A DNA stretch of 64,000 nucleotides from Bryopsis sp. KO-2023. Taxonomy: Eukaryota; Chlorophyta; Ulvophyceae; Bryopsidales; Bryopsidaceae. The position numbers were made by a program, and so were the translations under genes. The notes below the pieces were generated by a model that was given only the letters and a program-made list of their open reading frames with translations, was not told where the DNA came from and searched no databases. Below are positions 47,801 through 60,404 of this stretch, in pieces. Positions within the stretch are counted from its first letter, which is position 1, and every line of letters starts with the position of its first letter. The stretch spans positions 5,580,001 through 5,644,000 of the forward strand of contig BSYQ01000003.1 of the NCBI GenBank assembly GCA_030272585.1, in the 5' to 3' direction.

Positions 47801-49241
47801 GAAGCAACTCACTGAGTTATCCAAAGAATGTGCGGAAGCAAAACAAGCAGCCAAAAAATCCGTTGGGGATCTGGAAAAAGCTCGTCAAAAAAAGGTTTGC
47901 ATCAGTTTTTTGTTTTTTTCCCACAAACCCCTCTGAAATCTCTCTACTCCATATTTAAAGTGAACAGAAAAAACGTTGCAAAAGATAGCTCTCCTGCATC
48001 AAATTCCTCCAGTACATATTCAAAACGATCAGAAAAAACACTGCCAAAGATGGCCCTCCTGCATCTAGTTATTTATTTATTTTTATTTTTTTTCGATTTC
48101 CAGGAGGAAGTGAAGAAAATTTCAGATTTGCAAAACGAGGAAATCGGAAAGCTCCGAGCGAAAATGTCCATGCGTGATTGCGAGCTCAAATCCCTCTCTT
48201 CCAATGTCGAAGCCCTGGAAAAAGAATTAGAAAGGCAAAAGGTGATTCTTGTTCAAATGGAATTATTCAGCTGTACATCTTTTTCTGCCGATGTTTTTTT
48301 TTTTTTTTTTCCTTTTTCTGCCAACATTGCTTGTCTTTTAGGCTTCTTCATCGGTGAGCAGAATCTTGGACCTCCAGAGAGAGCTGAACGCATCTGCTGA
48401 AGAAATCAACAATCTAAGGACAGAAATTATTCAGATTCGTCAGGATTTAAACCTTTCTAGGTATCCGTTTCACATCCGATTCTTTTTTCCTGGAGTGCTT
48501 ATTTTTTCAAGGTCGAAAGCTTCGAATTGTTCCATCTGCTGCAGGCAATATGTGCTGACACAAACATTGTGTGTATGTCTGTCTCCAGGGCAGAGAATTC
48601 AGGTTTGTCGAGTCGATTAGAGGCTTCTGCTGATGTGGTCGCCAACTTGGAAAAGAAATTGGCGACCGCAAGTCGAAATTCCATTGCAGCAGGGGCCTCC
48701 AATGAAATCACATCATCCATGAGGAGATTGCAGGTCAACCCATGTTGCCTAAAAACCTGCATCCATTCTTGTTTTTTCCCCCCAAATGATTGAATCTATG
48801 CACAATTTCCCCCCAAAGCGAAAAACTAAAGAAACAAGCTTGCTGATGTCAGTCGTATTGCTCTGCTTTCCACAATTTTCATAGGCAACGGTTGTTTGCC
48901 TGATGAGGTGCAAGGGAATTGACATTACCAGGTCCATCAGGCTAAGACGACGATTTCGACTGTTTTTTTTATGGTAGGGCTTGTTGTATTCTCGAGAGAA
49001 GGAGCTTCGTCGTGTTCAACTCAAAGTGGAGGATTTACAGGGGCGGCTGCGGTGGTGGGAGGATGGAATTCATGCAACGAAAGGCCCACCCAAATTCAAC
49101 AACGAAACTGGGTCCTCGGGACAATCGATGAGATCCTTCAAGTCTGTTGATCGAACAAGCCCAGACGGCGGGGCATCCACCGAACTGCAAAGGGAAGAAT
49201 CGAGCGAAGGGAGTTGCGATGAGAGCAGCGACAGTGATTGA
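44819..49241 (+). CDS. 772-residue coiled-coil protein, 12 exons, function unknown
   Basis: Exons 44819-45054, 45180-45471, 45701-45754, 45891-46082, 46318-46620, 46890-47084, 47322-47525, 47718-47894, 48104-48241, 48342-48460, 48589-48733 and 48978-49241, all in phase. The N-terminal 130 residues contain a Leu-rich helix (VARRLIRCEVERLKLQKKM). A Gly-rich spacer follows. From about residue 200 to 690 the chain is an almost continuous heptad coiled coil rich in Glu, Lys, Leu and Ala, with no motor, ATPase or membrane segment. The tail is Ser/Asp-rich (EESSEGSCDESSDSD), a possible CK2 target. It resembles structural, golgin-like or cytoskeletal coiled-coil proteins, but no family is recognised. 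Confidence 0.8.
46633..46691. repeat. (AAAT)n/(AATG)n compound microsatellite
   Basis: A run of aaat units passes into aatg units inside an intron of the coiled-coil gene, close after a splice donor. Confidence 0.9.
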
Positions 49242-50219
49242 ATCTAGAAACCACCGAGTTCTTTCGATTGATGTCTTTTAAGAAAAAGAACAACAGATGG
49301 ATATAGATAAAAGTAGCTGATCGATTCATGGCGTGAAGGGGGAATTTCAGTGTTGGATGGGGCTTTCAAATAGACAGTATTTTTACATAGGGAGGTTAGT
49401 GGGGGTTGAGAATATAGGGATGCTGGTAAGCTCCGATCTGTACCAACATAGGGGGTAGCAATGAGCCGTCTGTATTGATTTCACAGGATGCAGTGTTTGA
49501 TTTTTTTAAAAAAAGGGCTCGCTGTGGAAGAAGGCCAAAGAGCACTTCCTCTGGTTTGACAAGGAAGCTTAAAGAATACCATACCAATATATCACATATC
49601 TTGCTTCTGGGGACTGCACGGAAATTGAAATGAAGCGTCACACATCGTTTTTTGGGTGTTTGGTTCAATCCCCATGTTCAAAGTCGGATTCAATGGCCCT
49701 TGCCAAGCGCAACCCCCCCTGCGTTTCCTGTCGTGTATTTTAGCGATTGGGGAGGTTACTCCCCGCGCTCAATTTTACAAACACCGAAGTGCAGGCAAAA
49801 TTCTGCAGCGGAGAAGAATCATACCGGAAAAGGTGATCGAGCGATCAAGATATGGAGGGTTGGTGTTGAAAAGCGTCAGCCCGATCGTTGGGTGTGCGAT
49901 CGGAAATGAGGCGGCCGCCGCCTCCACCACAGTTCTTTTTTTCTTCTTTCGCCAGCAGATTGATCAGCCAATCGAACGAACACACACACTAAAGCCCCAA
50001 TCAAGACTAAGAATTTCTGAACTCTATGGGAGATGCCCCCAGGATATGTTGCATGCATGTTATCATTAATTTTCCAGGATTATCTGGTATGTGGGGATGC
50101 ATCCATTCAACTCGAATCGATATCTTTCCGTCCTTCTCAATCTACCAGAAAAAAACAACCAATTTTTTTGAAAACAAATATCTAATCAGTCGATTGCTGA
50201 ATTCTGAAGGAGGGCTGCA
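49242..50219. other. Intergenic region between the coiled-coil and polymerase genes
   Basis: No supported gene. Frames at 49652-50069 overlap one another and are not recognised. The promoter of the polymerase gene should be here. Confidence 0.5.
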
Positions 50220-53200
50220 ATGGAAGGAAAAAAGCCTATTGTTTTCAACACGTTGGATGTCAGGGAACAAAACGATGGGGTGATTCGTCTCTGGGGAATT
50301 TCAGATGAAAACAAACGAGTGTTGGTCAGAGTTCGGGATTACAGAGGCTATTTTTTCATTCCGGCTCCCTGTGAATGGCAAAAAAAAGGGGCTGCGAGTG
50401 AATCCTCAGGTACAGGCGTCGGCTTCATGTCGATAGAAATTAGATTGGGCTGCTCATCGGCACGTGAACTGATTGTTGGGATAAACTCAACCACAAATGG
50501 GGTTCCAATTTGTGCTGTGTTTTAACTCAATGGATTCTGTCCTTCCACTTCCTGTTTATCCAGAGAATATTCACAGGTAGTAGTTAATTCTATTCAGTTT
50601 ATTTGGGATGTTTAGCAACTTGGTGGGTTTTTTGTAAGATTTTTCTTTTTTTCTACGGAATAATGGTGCAGTTGGGGAAAGCGGTCGTCCCTCATTCGAC
50701 TGCGATGCTTTGAGAAATTTGATGAACAGAAATCTGGGGGGAACGAATCTGTTGGTGGATTTGGCGCTGGTGTTCAGAAAACCTATCCTGTTCTATCGGC
50801 CTCAGCAATCCGAGGGGGACTGGTTTTTGAGATTGACTGTGGATGTTGGTGGGAGCGTCAGAAGAACAGCAGCTGCTGTTACAAAGGTGCAGTGCGAATC
50901 CTAGTCTCTGTTTGTCTTTCAGCGATAAAAACACGTATGGATGGACTTGCCCTTAGCCACTGCTTTTTCTTGAGTTTTACCCCATATCTCTATAAGGCGG
51001 TTACCTCATCGATTTTATTTCCCGTATCTGGGAGCCTGCATAGGGTGATTATAAAATGAGATATTGGTCATCTTCTTTTTTTTTGTAAATATATATTCGT
51101 GAATAAGGAGGGTGACTGCAAAGCATTCAACAATTTCGTCTTTTCTGTATTCAGTATGTCATACTAAAATGAAAATGAAAATTTATCAACATCGGGTAAC
51201 ATTTTCCATTTTTGTTGGGTTTTTTCCTTAAGTCTCATTCCGTGGCTGGAATCAACTTGATCAATAGAAAGTATTGGTGTATGATTTGTACAGATGCTTT
51301 CTGAAGGGGCCCTGCTTGATGGAGGTTTTGCCTGGGATGATGAGTCTGTTTATGAAGATGAGGTCCGAATGCAATCCTCTCCTTAGTGAGCATCCTGGCT
51401 TTTGCGACATTCACAGATTTATGATCAAGCTATGTAATCACTTTCCTGACCTTTTCTTCGTTTATTTTTCAGCCAATCAACTACCACAGTTCCTTGAAAA
51501 AACCCATTGTCATGCGGAAAATCGTTTTTTAGAATTAATTTCTTGCCTTGCCCTTTCTTTCTGAATATTGTTTGGTTGTTTGTGTTTGAACGAAAGGTGA
51601 AACTTTTGACACGTTTTTTGTGCGATACGTCCTTGTCTGGAAGCTCTTGGCTGGTTGTTGATGATTATCAAGTGGTCCCCATGGACAGGGCCTTGTCAGG
51701 GTGTGATTGTGAAGTGATATGTTCGTGGAAGTCCTTGACTGGTCTGACACCAGACATTGTCCAAATTGCAGATCCGGTGCACAGAGAATTGCACGAAAAA
51801 GCAATCCGAGGTACCCCTCGATCCAGAAAAATGAGGGATATTTTTTGTCTTCCTCTTCCTCTTTCTCTTTTTTTTTTTTTGGAAGGGGGGGGGGGTGTAT
51901 GGGAAAAAAAATGCAATGCTGAAAAAAAAAACCCTGAAAAAATATGTTATTTAAGTTCATAGCTGAAGATTTTTTGTCTACTTTTTTTTGGTTTATTGCT
52001 GGGGCAGATCTGTATCCAGATTTGGAAGCCCCAATACGAAAGGCTCAAGAAGGCACCATACCTCCATTCAGAGCAGTAGCTTTGGATGTGGTCATCGTCC
52101 CTTTGCCAGAATGTTCAGAAAATGCCTCCAAATCTCCGAACAAAAGCAGCACCCCCCACAAAGGCCATCGCTCCGTGAATCCTTCCAAAGACCCGATAAT
52201 AGCCATCGTCTGCGAATTCTTGATCAATGGGAAAGTTGGGGAGGGCAGCGAAAAGGTGGTGTTTCTTCAAGGGGATGGGGATTCCATGTCGGAGAGCGAT
52301 TTTTCAGTTTTGAATGCGGATGTGGTTTGGTGTGGGGACGAGAGGTCTTTGTTGATGGAATGGAGGGATTGGGTGAGGAGAGTCGACCCTGATGTGTTTA
52401 TCGTCTTTGAGGTAGGGTGTGTCGATCTACAGTTTTCTTGTTTAAGGAAAGGAAATCACTCTTTGGTCAAGAGTTACATCACTCTTCACTTCAGAAGATA
52501 GTTCAAATATGTTTTAATTCCCATCATGTTGCTCCAAACCCTAAGACTGGTGAGAAGCAGCTGTTGGGAGATCCAACTCTTTAATCCCCCCCCCCCCCCC
52601 CTCTCCCCAAATTTTTTTGTGTCCACAAAAAAATCTCCATCCGCTATTCCAACACTCACAGGAGGAAAGGGAGTAAAAATCTCAAGTACCTTTCGCTGGC
52701 TGCTTAAATAACCGAGTAACCCACTGGAAACCATCCTTGTACATTTGCTTGGTCAGGTCAAAGATGTGCTGTGGGCAATACAAGAGCGTTTCAAAGTGCT
52801 GCGTTTGGATGGGGGTCTTCTGAAATGTTCCAGGTTGAAACCCAACCATGATGGAGGCACATCTGTGAAAAACGTCGTAATGTATAGCACCGCTTGGGTC
52901 AAATCTCAAGCCAGAATGGCCTCCACTTCCAATCAAGAAACTTGGCGGGCTGACATTGAAGGGAGAATGGTGTTTGATGTCGTCAGGTCAGCTCCAGACA
53001 AATTTTGAATCATCATTATTTCTTGCCCTTTTTCAAAACATCAGTTTTTTCCCCTTTTTTTGTCTTGATAAGGAAAACAAATACAATGGTAAAGCTGTGG
53101 TCATATGCAAGGCTTGTCACAAAAAATAAATATGAAAAGTCACAGGAAAAGATAAATAAATAAACGTTCACAGGGGGTTGCTTTCTTTCAAAGAATTTTA

Positions 53201-56200
53201 CAGTGTGTTCTTTTGTTATTTCTTGTTGTGTATTATGTCAGACATGCATTGACGGCCCTGAAGCTGGCATCTTTCAGTTTGATGGATTGTGTTTTCTCTG
53301 TTCTTGGGGAGCGGCTGGAAGTTCTTTCCCCAAAAACAATCGGACAGCTTTGGCAGTCCTGCGATTCCGGAAATGAGAGAGGTAGCCAGCAATATATGAC
53401 TAATACAAACATTACTTTGCTTGATCCCCCCCCCCCCCCTCCTCCTCTTCTTCAATTGAGGGGGTAGGGTGGGAATTACGAAAGCTCTGTTTTTTGTTTT
53501 TCTCCTTCCCCTTTTGGCCCATTTTCTATCAATTTTGACTTGACTATGTGTGTGCTGACAAAGAAAGCAACACTTTGCCAGTTATAATATTTTAAAACTG
53601 TTTAAAAACATATGCTAATCGTACCTTTTTCTTTTTCCCTATCTTGTTCTTTTGATTTCGCCGAAAGAAAAGGAGAAAGTCGTTGAATTGTCGTTGCAGA
53701 TGCTTTTCGACTATGCCAATATTGCATCCGGCGTGTGTCTGTTGTAAGGAGGCTTTCTGAAAATTTGGGGATCCTTACAGAAGCAATAGAAATGGCCAGA
53801 GTCACAGGACTGACTTTGCCACAGGTGTGTCTTCTCAACCTCCCCCAAAAAGAAAAAAAGAGAAAAAAAATTTTAGTTGAAATTTGCTTTCCTTAGGGGA
53901 GAGATATCACTCATTCGTGGCTGATTATGTAAGTGTGCCTATTTCTGTTCCCCTTTTCCCCCTCAAAATTTTCGACAGACTCTGCAGGGATTTCTCGCAT
54001 CAAATCGACAGATAGAATTCCACCGTCTATATGTGAACTTCTTCCTTTCTTTTTCTCGACACATGACCTTGATCTCTACACAATCAAGCCAAAAAACACT
54101 CCACGTCTTTATGCCATCTTTGCTTTCTCCGTCAGGTGATGTACAACGCCCAGATGATCCGGACATGGAGCCTCCTGATTCGACATGCCCATCAAAATTG
54201 TTATATAATCGGAGGTCGACTCTCTCCACTTCCTTTGTCGGAGAGCCCATATATGATGCATCCAGTTGAACTCAGAAATGTTGGCCTTTACAAAGACCCC
54301 GTCGTGATTTTGGATTTCGCATCTTTGTATCCATCCTTGTATTGCGCATACAACATGTGCTATTCGACTCTGTTGCACCCAGACGATATCAAAGTCATTG
54401 GAGAAGGAAATGTGACAGTCACCCCGACAGGTAGGGCACTCGGATGAGGCCAAATCTTTTTTTTTATACACGTTGAGCTGCTTAACACCAGGATATGGGC
54501 AGGAAATCTAACAAAAGTGGGTTTTTTTTGGGAATTTTATTTCGGTGGGTGGTGGTTCAGGGGCTGCGTTTGTGAAATCTGACTTTCGAAAGGGAGTTTT
54601 GCCTTCCCTGTTGAGTGCATTAATGATCGGCCGGGCTGAAACCCGCCAAAAAATCAAGAAATCGGAGGATGCGGTGGAAAGACTGGTTCTCGATGGTCGC
54701 CAGAAAGCCCTGAAAACTGTGGCGAATGCTATGTATGGATTCACAGGTGGCTACCAAATCGAACCAACCCAGCAAACGAAACGATCGTGTATTTACAAAG
54801 CTAAAAAAAAATATTATTCACAAACCTCCTCGGCTTTACTGTCGCAATCTAAATAAGACATGAAATAGACTGAGCAATGAAAGCAAATGAACACAATCAA
54901 TTGAGAATTTTGAAAAACAGTTTATCCTTTATTGCTTGCAGGTGCACAGGCTTCTCCACTGCAGTGTGTGCCTTTGGCGGATTCTTGTTTGGCATTGGGG
55001 GCCTCCACTTGCAAGCGTGCACGAGAAGTGATCGAGGACTTGGCTAAATTTGGAGCTTTGGGGGAGCCTGCAAAAAGCGCCCGTGTTATTTATGCACAGA
55101 CGGACTCTCTGTTTGCCTTGATTCCTGATGCAACAGCGAAAGAGGCCCTAGGTGTGCGATGTTCCAGACTTGGATTGTGCTGTCTGCATGCCAGATGGGA
55201 TGTTTGAAATCGATGGTTCATTGATTCAGTGAGCTGAGGTTTCAGCTGTGTGGTGGATCGAAAAAATGCTGAAAACAGCAGGGTATGAAAACAATCACTG
55301 CACATATAATTTTTACCAGAAAACCAACAAATGATGATACCCTCTCGATATTCTTGAGTGAATTTGTTAAGTTTTTGTTTTTTTTTGGCTTTTGTTGTTC
55401 TGGTGACATCAAAATATGATGCTCTGATTGAGGGCGGTATATTGCTGGCTAACAGATATTGGAGCCAAAGCGTCTGAGATTGTCAGCATGGCCTTCCCTC
55501 CAGAAATCAACTTGAAATTTGAAAACGTCATGTGCCCATTTTTGCTGCTCCATGTGAATCGCTATGCAGGTACAAAAAGTTCACAATATAGTTTGGCCAA
55601 CTTTTTTTTTTTTTTCTCAAGCATGTATACATCGGGATTTGTGCTAGCAAAAGGTGGCATAGCATTTTCTGGGGGGGGAGTCTCTTGCTGGATATGTATT
55701 GGGTGTTGCAGGATGTGCGTTCGAAACCAAGCAGAGTGTCGATGCGAAAAATGGGAAGCTTGTTGTGAAAGGCTTGAAATCGATGTGGAGACAAGCCCCA
55801 CCTGTCGTTCGCAACACACTGCAGGTGTGTCAGACCTCTTCCCCCACCTCCCTGCCCTTCTTCTTCTTCTTCTAAAATATTGGAGTGTTGGGAAAATGTG
55901 CATTGGTTATTCACTTGTCTGCTGTTGAAATCGTGTGGGCATTTGCTCGCATATTTTCCCCCAAGCTTAACATTTTCGATTTCTTTGCTGCTTATGTAAG
56001 CTAAAGTAGTAGTAACGCTTTTGGGAGTGACTTTGATGCAGGGTGCTATTACACAGATTCTAATGGAGGGTGATGTGACTCTGGCTACGAAGTATGTCAA
56101 ACAACAAGTGAAAAAACTCCTGACGGGTGAATATGGAATTTGGCACCTGATCATGACAGGGGGGTTGTGGCGAGTGACAGGAAGCCAGGTGCTCCATTCC

Positions 56201-58801
56201 ACGGAAAACAGTTTGTTTTTAAATTCTGATTCAAAGAACAAAAACAGGGTGGTTTGCATGAGCAGGATCTCCCCCCCCCCAAACCAAAAGAAAGACGGGT
56301 CGTGTTTGGTGTTGATGAGTAATATTTTTCTTGCATCAGGCATTTTTACATTCATATTTTTGCTTTTTTTTAATATAAATATGTCAATATGTTTGTGTTT
56401 CTATTTTTTCATTTTCAGCCTTTTTGAATTGTGAAACCGCAGATCGAGAATGCGGCTGCCCTGGAATCCAACCCCACCGATGAAGAGGTCCGAGGTCCAC
56501 ATGCATCCCTGGCAGTCCGAATTCAGCAAAGAGATCCAACCAGAAAATTCTCCCTCGGCGAAAGGTTGCAATACGTGATCCTATCTGGTATGTAACGACC
56601 CCAAAAACACGTCCTATGATGTGATGAACTTTTATTCGCTAGGCCAAATCAGGCAAATGCAAGTGTCCCCTGTGGAGATTGATTGCTTCCTGAACAAATT
56701 TCGAGCAGCCACTTGACTTTGTCTGTTTTTCCTGTGCGAAGCCACATCTATGCTTGAAGATTCCAGAAATGAAATGAAATAATTATTTTCTTGATTTCTG
56801 AATATTTCTGCTCTGCTTTTTTTGGGCTAAGGTCACCGAACCCAGGACGATGCAGCTGAGGACCCCTTGACAGCGTTGATGAATGGCTTGACACCAGATT
56901 TTCACTTGTACTGGAAAAACAAATTGATGAGGCCACTCACCGAGATTTTTTCCACCTGTCTGGATTCACCACGCTTGCAGGTGGCGACTCATGTCGATAC
57001 AATTTTTCTCCAAACCCACTGTCACCTCCATGCAAAAATGCAAGCAAATTCACAGCTGTCATCTGTTTCTTGTAAATGCTGTACATCACACACGTATTTT
57101 TTTGTTTTGGGGTTTTTTCGTGGTGGAGAATATTTTTTTGAACACGATGCACTCCCCCTGTTTGGTAGGATCTGCTGTCAGGTCCTCACACATTGTTCCA
57201 CGTGAATCGGGCATCAGCCGCCACAATGTCGCCTCAAAGCCAGTCTCCAGCCGGTCGAAAAAGGAAATCGCCCATGCATCAGACTGGCCTGACTAAATTC
57301 TTCAAGCAGTCCGCTCGATGCCTGGGCTGCAGAAAGCCGATGAAACAGGACCCCTCCAGGATTAAAAAAAACAGCAGAGTGGACGATTTGGAGGGAAACC
57401 CAAAGCCTTCTTTATCAGCGATAAGCGAGGTAAAAAACCTCGATATAAAAAAAACAGTGGGACCGGCAATTTTTGGAGTTTTTCTTTGTTTTTTTGTGGA
57501 ATGCTTGTTTTTTTTCATTGAGAAAAAGATATGGCACAAGTACGGGAGGTGGGGAAGAAACAACAGAGAGAATGTGAGGGTTTTTTTTTTCAGCTGTTTG
57601 ATTTCCTGCACAGGTCGATGAGGCTTGCACACCGCCCAGAAGAAACAACACCGACGCAGATGCCCTGGATTTTATTCCCGTCAGAAGAGGACCTGAGCTG
57701 GAGACTGGAGATCCCTTCAAAACACCAGTTAGAGGAAATGCAATGAGACCATCGTGTTCCCCAAGGTAATTTCTGCGACTTGATCCAGTAAAGAATTTCG
57801 AAAAAACAATGGCTGCTGACCGTCTGACTGAGACAAGACTGTGTGTGGCAGCTCCTCCATATTTTCTACTCCGAGGGGTTCATTAGCAGAAACTGAAGGT
57901 GAAATTCTTGGATCGGCCTGCTAAATCACAGGGGGTTTTGTGCCTGTGTGTCATGTTTGTTCTTTTCAGACAGACTTGAAAAACGTTTGGAGCTATCGGA
58001 AAAATCTCTAGAAAAAGTAAAAAAAACTCAGCAGATGTACCCCCATCTACTTATTTTAGAATGCAAGCATGACCTCACCTTTTCCTATATTTCAAAAAAA
58101 GTTCAATTTTTTTTCAAATTAAACATTAAGAAATCATCATCCCCAAAACACATCTTCTCGTTTGCCTTCAAAACTTCTTTCTTTTTCAAATTATTGTGTC
58201 TCCTAACTTCTTTATTTCATTAATCGGTCGAACAAGAGCTTTTGCCAGGGTTGTGTCAGTCATGTGCGAGTTCTGTGGGGAAATGGGAAGAAGTGCAGCT
58301 CAAGCATTTAGCCAGCGACGAAAGGCATCGACGGAAGCTAGGGATTGCCTTGAGCGATTGTGTGAGGTCTGTTGACCAAAAAAAAAGAAAGAAGTATTCT
58401 GTGTTATTCTCAATTCTTAATTTACCGATCCCTGACCGCATTTCTGATTACAACATGTCTCCAATTCAGAGGATGTACTATATGAAGGGTTCTCCTTGCT
58501 TATTTGTATTTAGCGATGCGTGCAATATTAATGTCCAAATTTAGACTCCATATTTACGCACCAGATATCGATTGCATCCAGCACAATTTTGCCGAAGTTT
58601 GCGGCAAATACATATGTCTGCCCTGAAGATGACTGACACGCTTTTCGTTTTTTTGCTTGTTGCAGATGCCATTCAGGAGGTCAGTTCGGAGAAATTCTGT
58701 GTGAAAATGCAGAGTGTCCTGTTCTGTATGAGCGAATTGAACAAGGCAGAAAAGTGCGCGAGGAGCAACTGTGTTTACACCGGTTGGCCTTGGATTGGTG
58801 A
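50220..58801 (+). CDS. Divergent delta-type B-family DNA polymerase catalytic-subunit homologue
   Basis: Twenty-one exons (50220-50409, 50672-50886, 51294-51362, 51597-51810, 52008-52411, 52757-52986, 53242-53381, 53700-53824, 54136-54430, 54561-54746, 54942-55151, 55456-55569, 55712-55824, 56042-56188, 56443-56587, 56832-56980, 57169-57429, 57614-57765, 57974-58016, 58239-58366, 58666-58801) stay in phase for 1221 aa. POLD1-like stretches include VFNTLDV, FFIPAP, VDPDVFI, EMARVTG, LDGRQKALK and YGFTGA. Motif A (DFASLYPS, about residue 589) and motif B (KTVANAMYG) are intact; motif C reads YAQTDS, not YGDTDS. Proofreading motifs are degraded: Exo I is LDVV where DIE is expected, and Exo III is YCIRRV for YCLKDA. 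A PCNA-box-like QTGLTKFF (1020-1027) precedes CysA (CLGC...CQSC) and CysB (CVRC...CENAEC), all eight cysteines kept. It could be an error-prone polymerase or a structural paralogue. Confidence 0.88.
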
Positions 58802-60404
58802 TAACTTTTGAAGGGAATCGATGCACCACCTCCCGATTCAATGGAATTGATCGCATGTCAGTCATGAAGAGTTTTTTGGCTCTCCGTCGTCTCTAGATTT
58901 ATTATATTGAATAGATTGATGTACCAATAGACCGAATTCAAAGAAAGACATCATGAGTCATTAGGCAAGACAAACCACACCAAACAGATGATTTTTAGCC
59001 GAGCAATGGTGAATCAAATATTTGGATTTTGGTTGGGGAGAGCTGTTTGCTCTCTTGATTGAGGTTTCAAGGAGGGGAGGGGGACAAGGGTGCAATCAAT
59101 GGTGCTACGTGCATCTGGTCGATTAGTAAACACATGGAAGATTCGATCTGTACTATAAATAATCTCATTCAATTGGGTCTGACACAACAATTGTTTAAAA
59201 ATCGATCTGAATGAATCCATGGTGCACACACTGTGGCTGGTGCGTTCGAATTTGATGTTTGTTTGGTTCGAATCCCACGATTCATTGTGCATAATGGACG
59301 TGCCGCTGTTTTCTTCAAGGCGTTTCCACAAGCACATTTATCAATCAGTCTAAATTGGCGGCGCTCTCCAACTCTGTTGTTTCTGTCGACCTCAGTTTCT
59401 GCCATCCCCCATTTAACGGCGAGTCTCGCCAGTAAATCTTCGACGTGGGGTCGCGACTGTCTTAGACTACTAGTACTAGCGTAGTACGCCAACACGTCGT
59501 TGAGATCATCAGGAGTGTGCCTAAATGTTTCGCTCGCTACTGATAACTGGAGTTACACTGCTGGCACAGTTTCTTGGAGACCGACATACGGTCCGGGAAC
59601 AGAACAGACAACGACCAAGACGATACATCGCGTGGCAGCCACCTCGTGAGTCGCTCAACTCAGAAAGAAAGAAAGAATCCCATTCCAACACCTGTTCTCA
59701 ATGTTACTGACTTGTGCCTTCACTTTCCAACACGTGAGAGGCCTGCCACACTGTGGGCAATATCTGCACGCAAACCGAAGCGTTCGAACCCACATGACAC
59801 TGCCCTTCCAGGGAGAAACGTTACGAACAATACAAGAATGACCAATGGCGGTAAAACCTGAAGAACGGGGGGCGAGTGTTTTATTGACGTTGTGGATGAA
59901 CCAGATTCCTAATACAACTGCTGCAAAGAGACACACAATCCATGTGGATCGGTGATACAAGAGGTGGTGGCCCTCTTTCGCTGTAGTTGTTTGTTTGTGC
60001 TTGTTTGTTTGTTTTTTTGCTGTGGGTTTCAATTATTGATTGATTAATTGAAGGAGGGCTGGACTGTCAGAAAACGGGTTCATTGGCTTTCTGGAAAAAG
60101 GAACAAACCAAACCAAACCAAAAATTACATGAAAAAGGAACAAAACCTTGTGGTTGGCGACTTTAAACGAGACGTTTTCAATGGCCGTTCATGGTGTGGT
60201 CCCTTGGAAATGGCCCAACACAACCAAAACATTCCACTTTGATGGATGCCTCCCGTCTGACATCTGGACCCATCATTTCTCGGGGATTGGGTGGGTTGCG
60301 GATGCAGTCGGAAAAGAGGAATTCTGCTGTATGTCGCACGGGGCTTTCGTTTTGGTTCCTGTTTCGACCAGCTGAGCACGCTGAGTTCTGGTATCGAGTT
60401 CCCG
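58802..60404. other. Region between the polymerase and RPS10 genes
   Basis: No plus-strand gene is supported. The minus strand has a doubtful locus at 59169-59850, listed separately. The promoter of RPS10 must lie at the right end. A ggttcgaatcc motif at 59261 resembles a tRNA B box but lacks a foldable tRNA around it. Confidence 0.4.
59169..59850 (-). other. Possible minus-strand exons with CxxC motifs (doubtful)
   Basis: Reading the minus strand from right to left, one frame has an acceptor-like pyrimidine/AG followed by YCPQCGRPLTCWK, which looks like half of a zinc ribbon. Further on another frame encodes a hydrophilic helical stretch, TPDDLNDVLAYYASTSSLR followed by HVEDLLARLAVKWGMAETE, and then CACGNAL. 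Composition is protein-like and unlike the surrounding non-coding DNA. However, no start codon, no complete splice model and no known family could be established. It may be a small gene divergent from RPS10, or chance. Confidence 0.2.

Noticed and set aside
55528-56355. Minus-strand 275-codon frame
   Set aside because: Overlaps polymerase exons 12-14 and introns, which match the family on the plus strand.
57941-58016. Possible separate small gene starting near 57948
   Set aside because: The segment fits in phase as polymerase exon 19, and the helical linker before the second Cys pair is expected there.
59255-59275. tRNA B-box-like ggttcgaatcc
   Set aside because: No acceptor stem, D-arm or anticodon arm can be folded around it.
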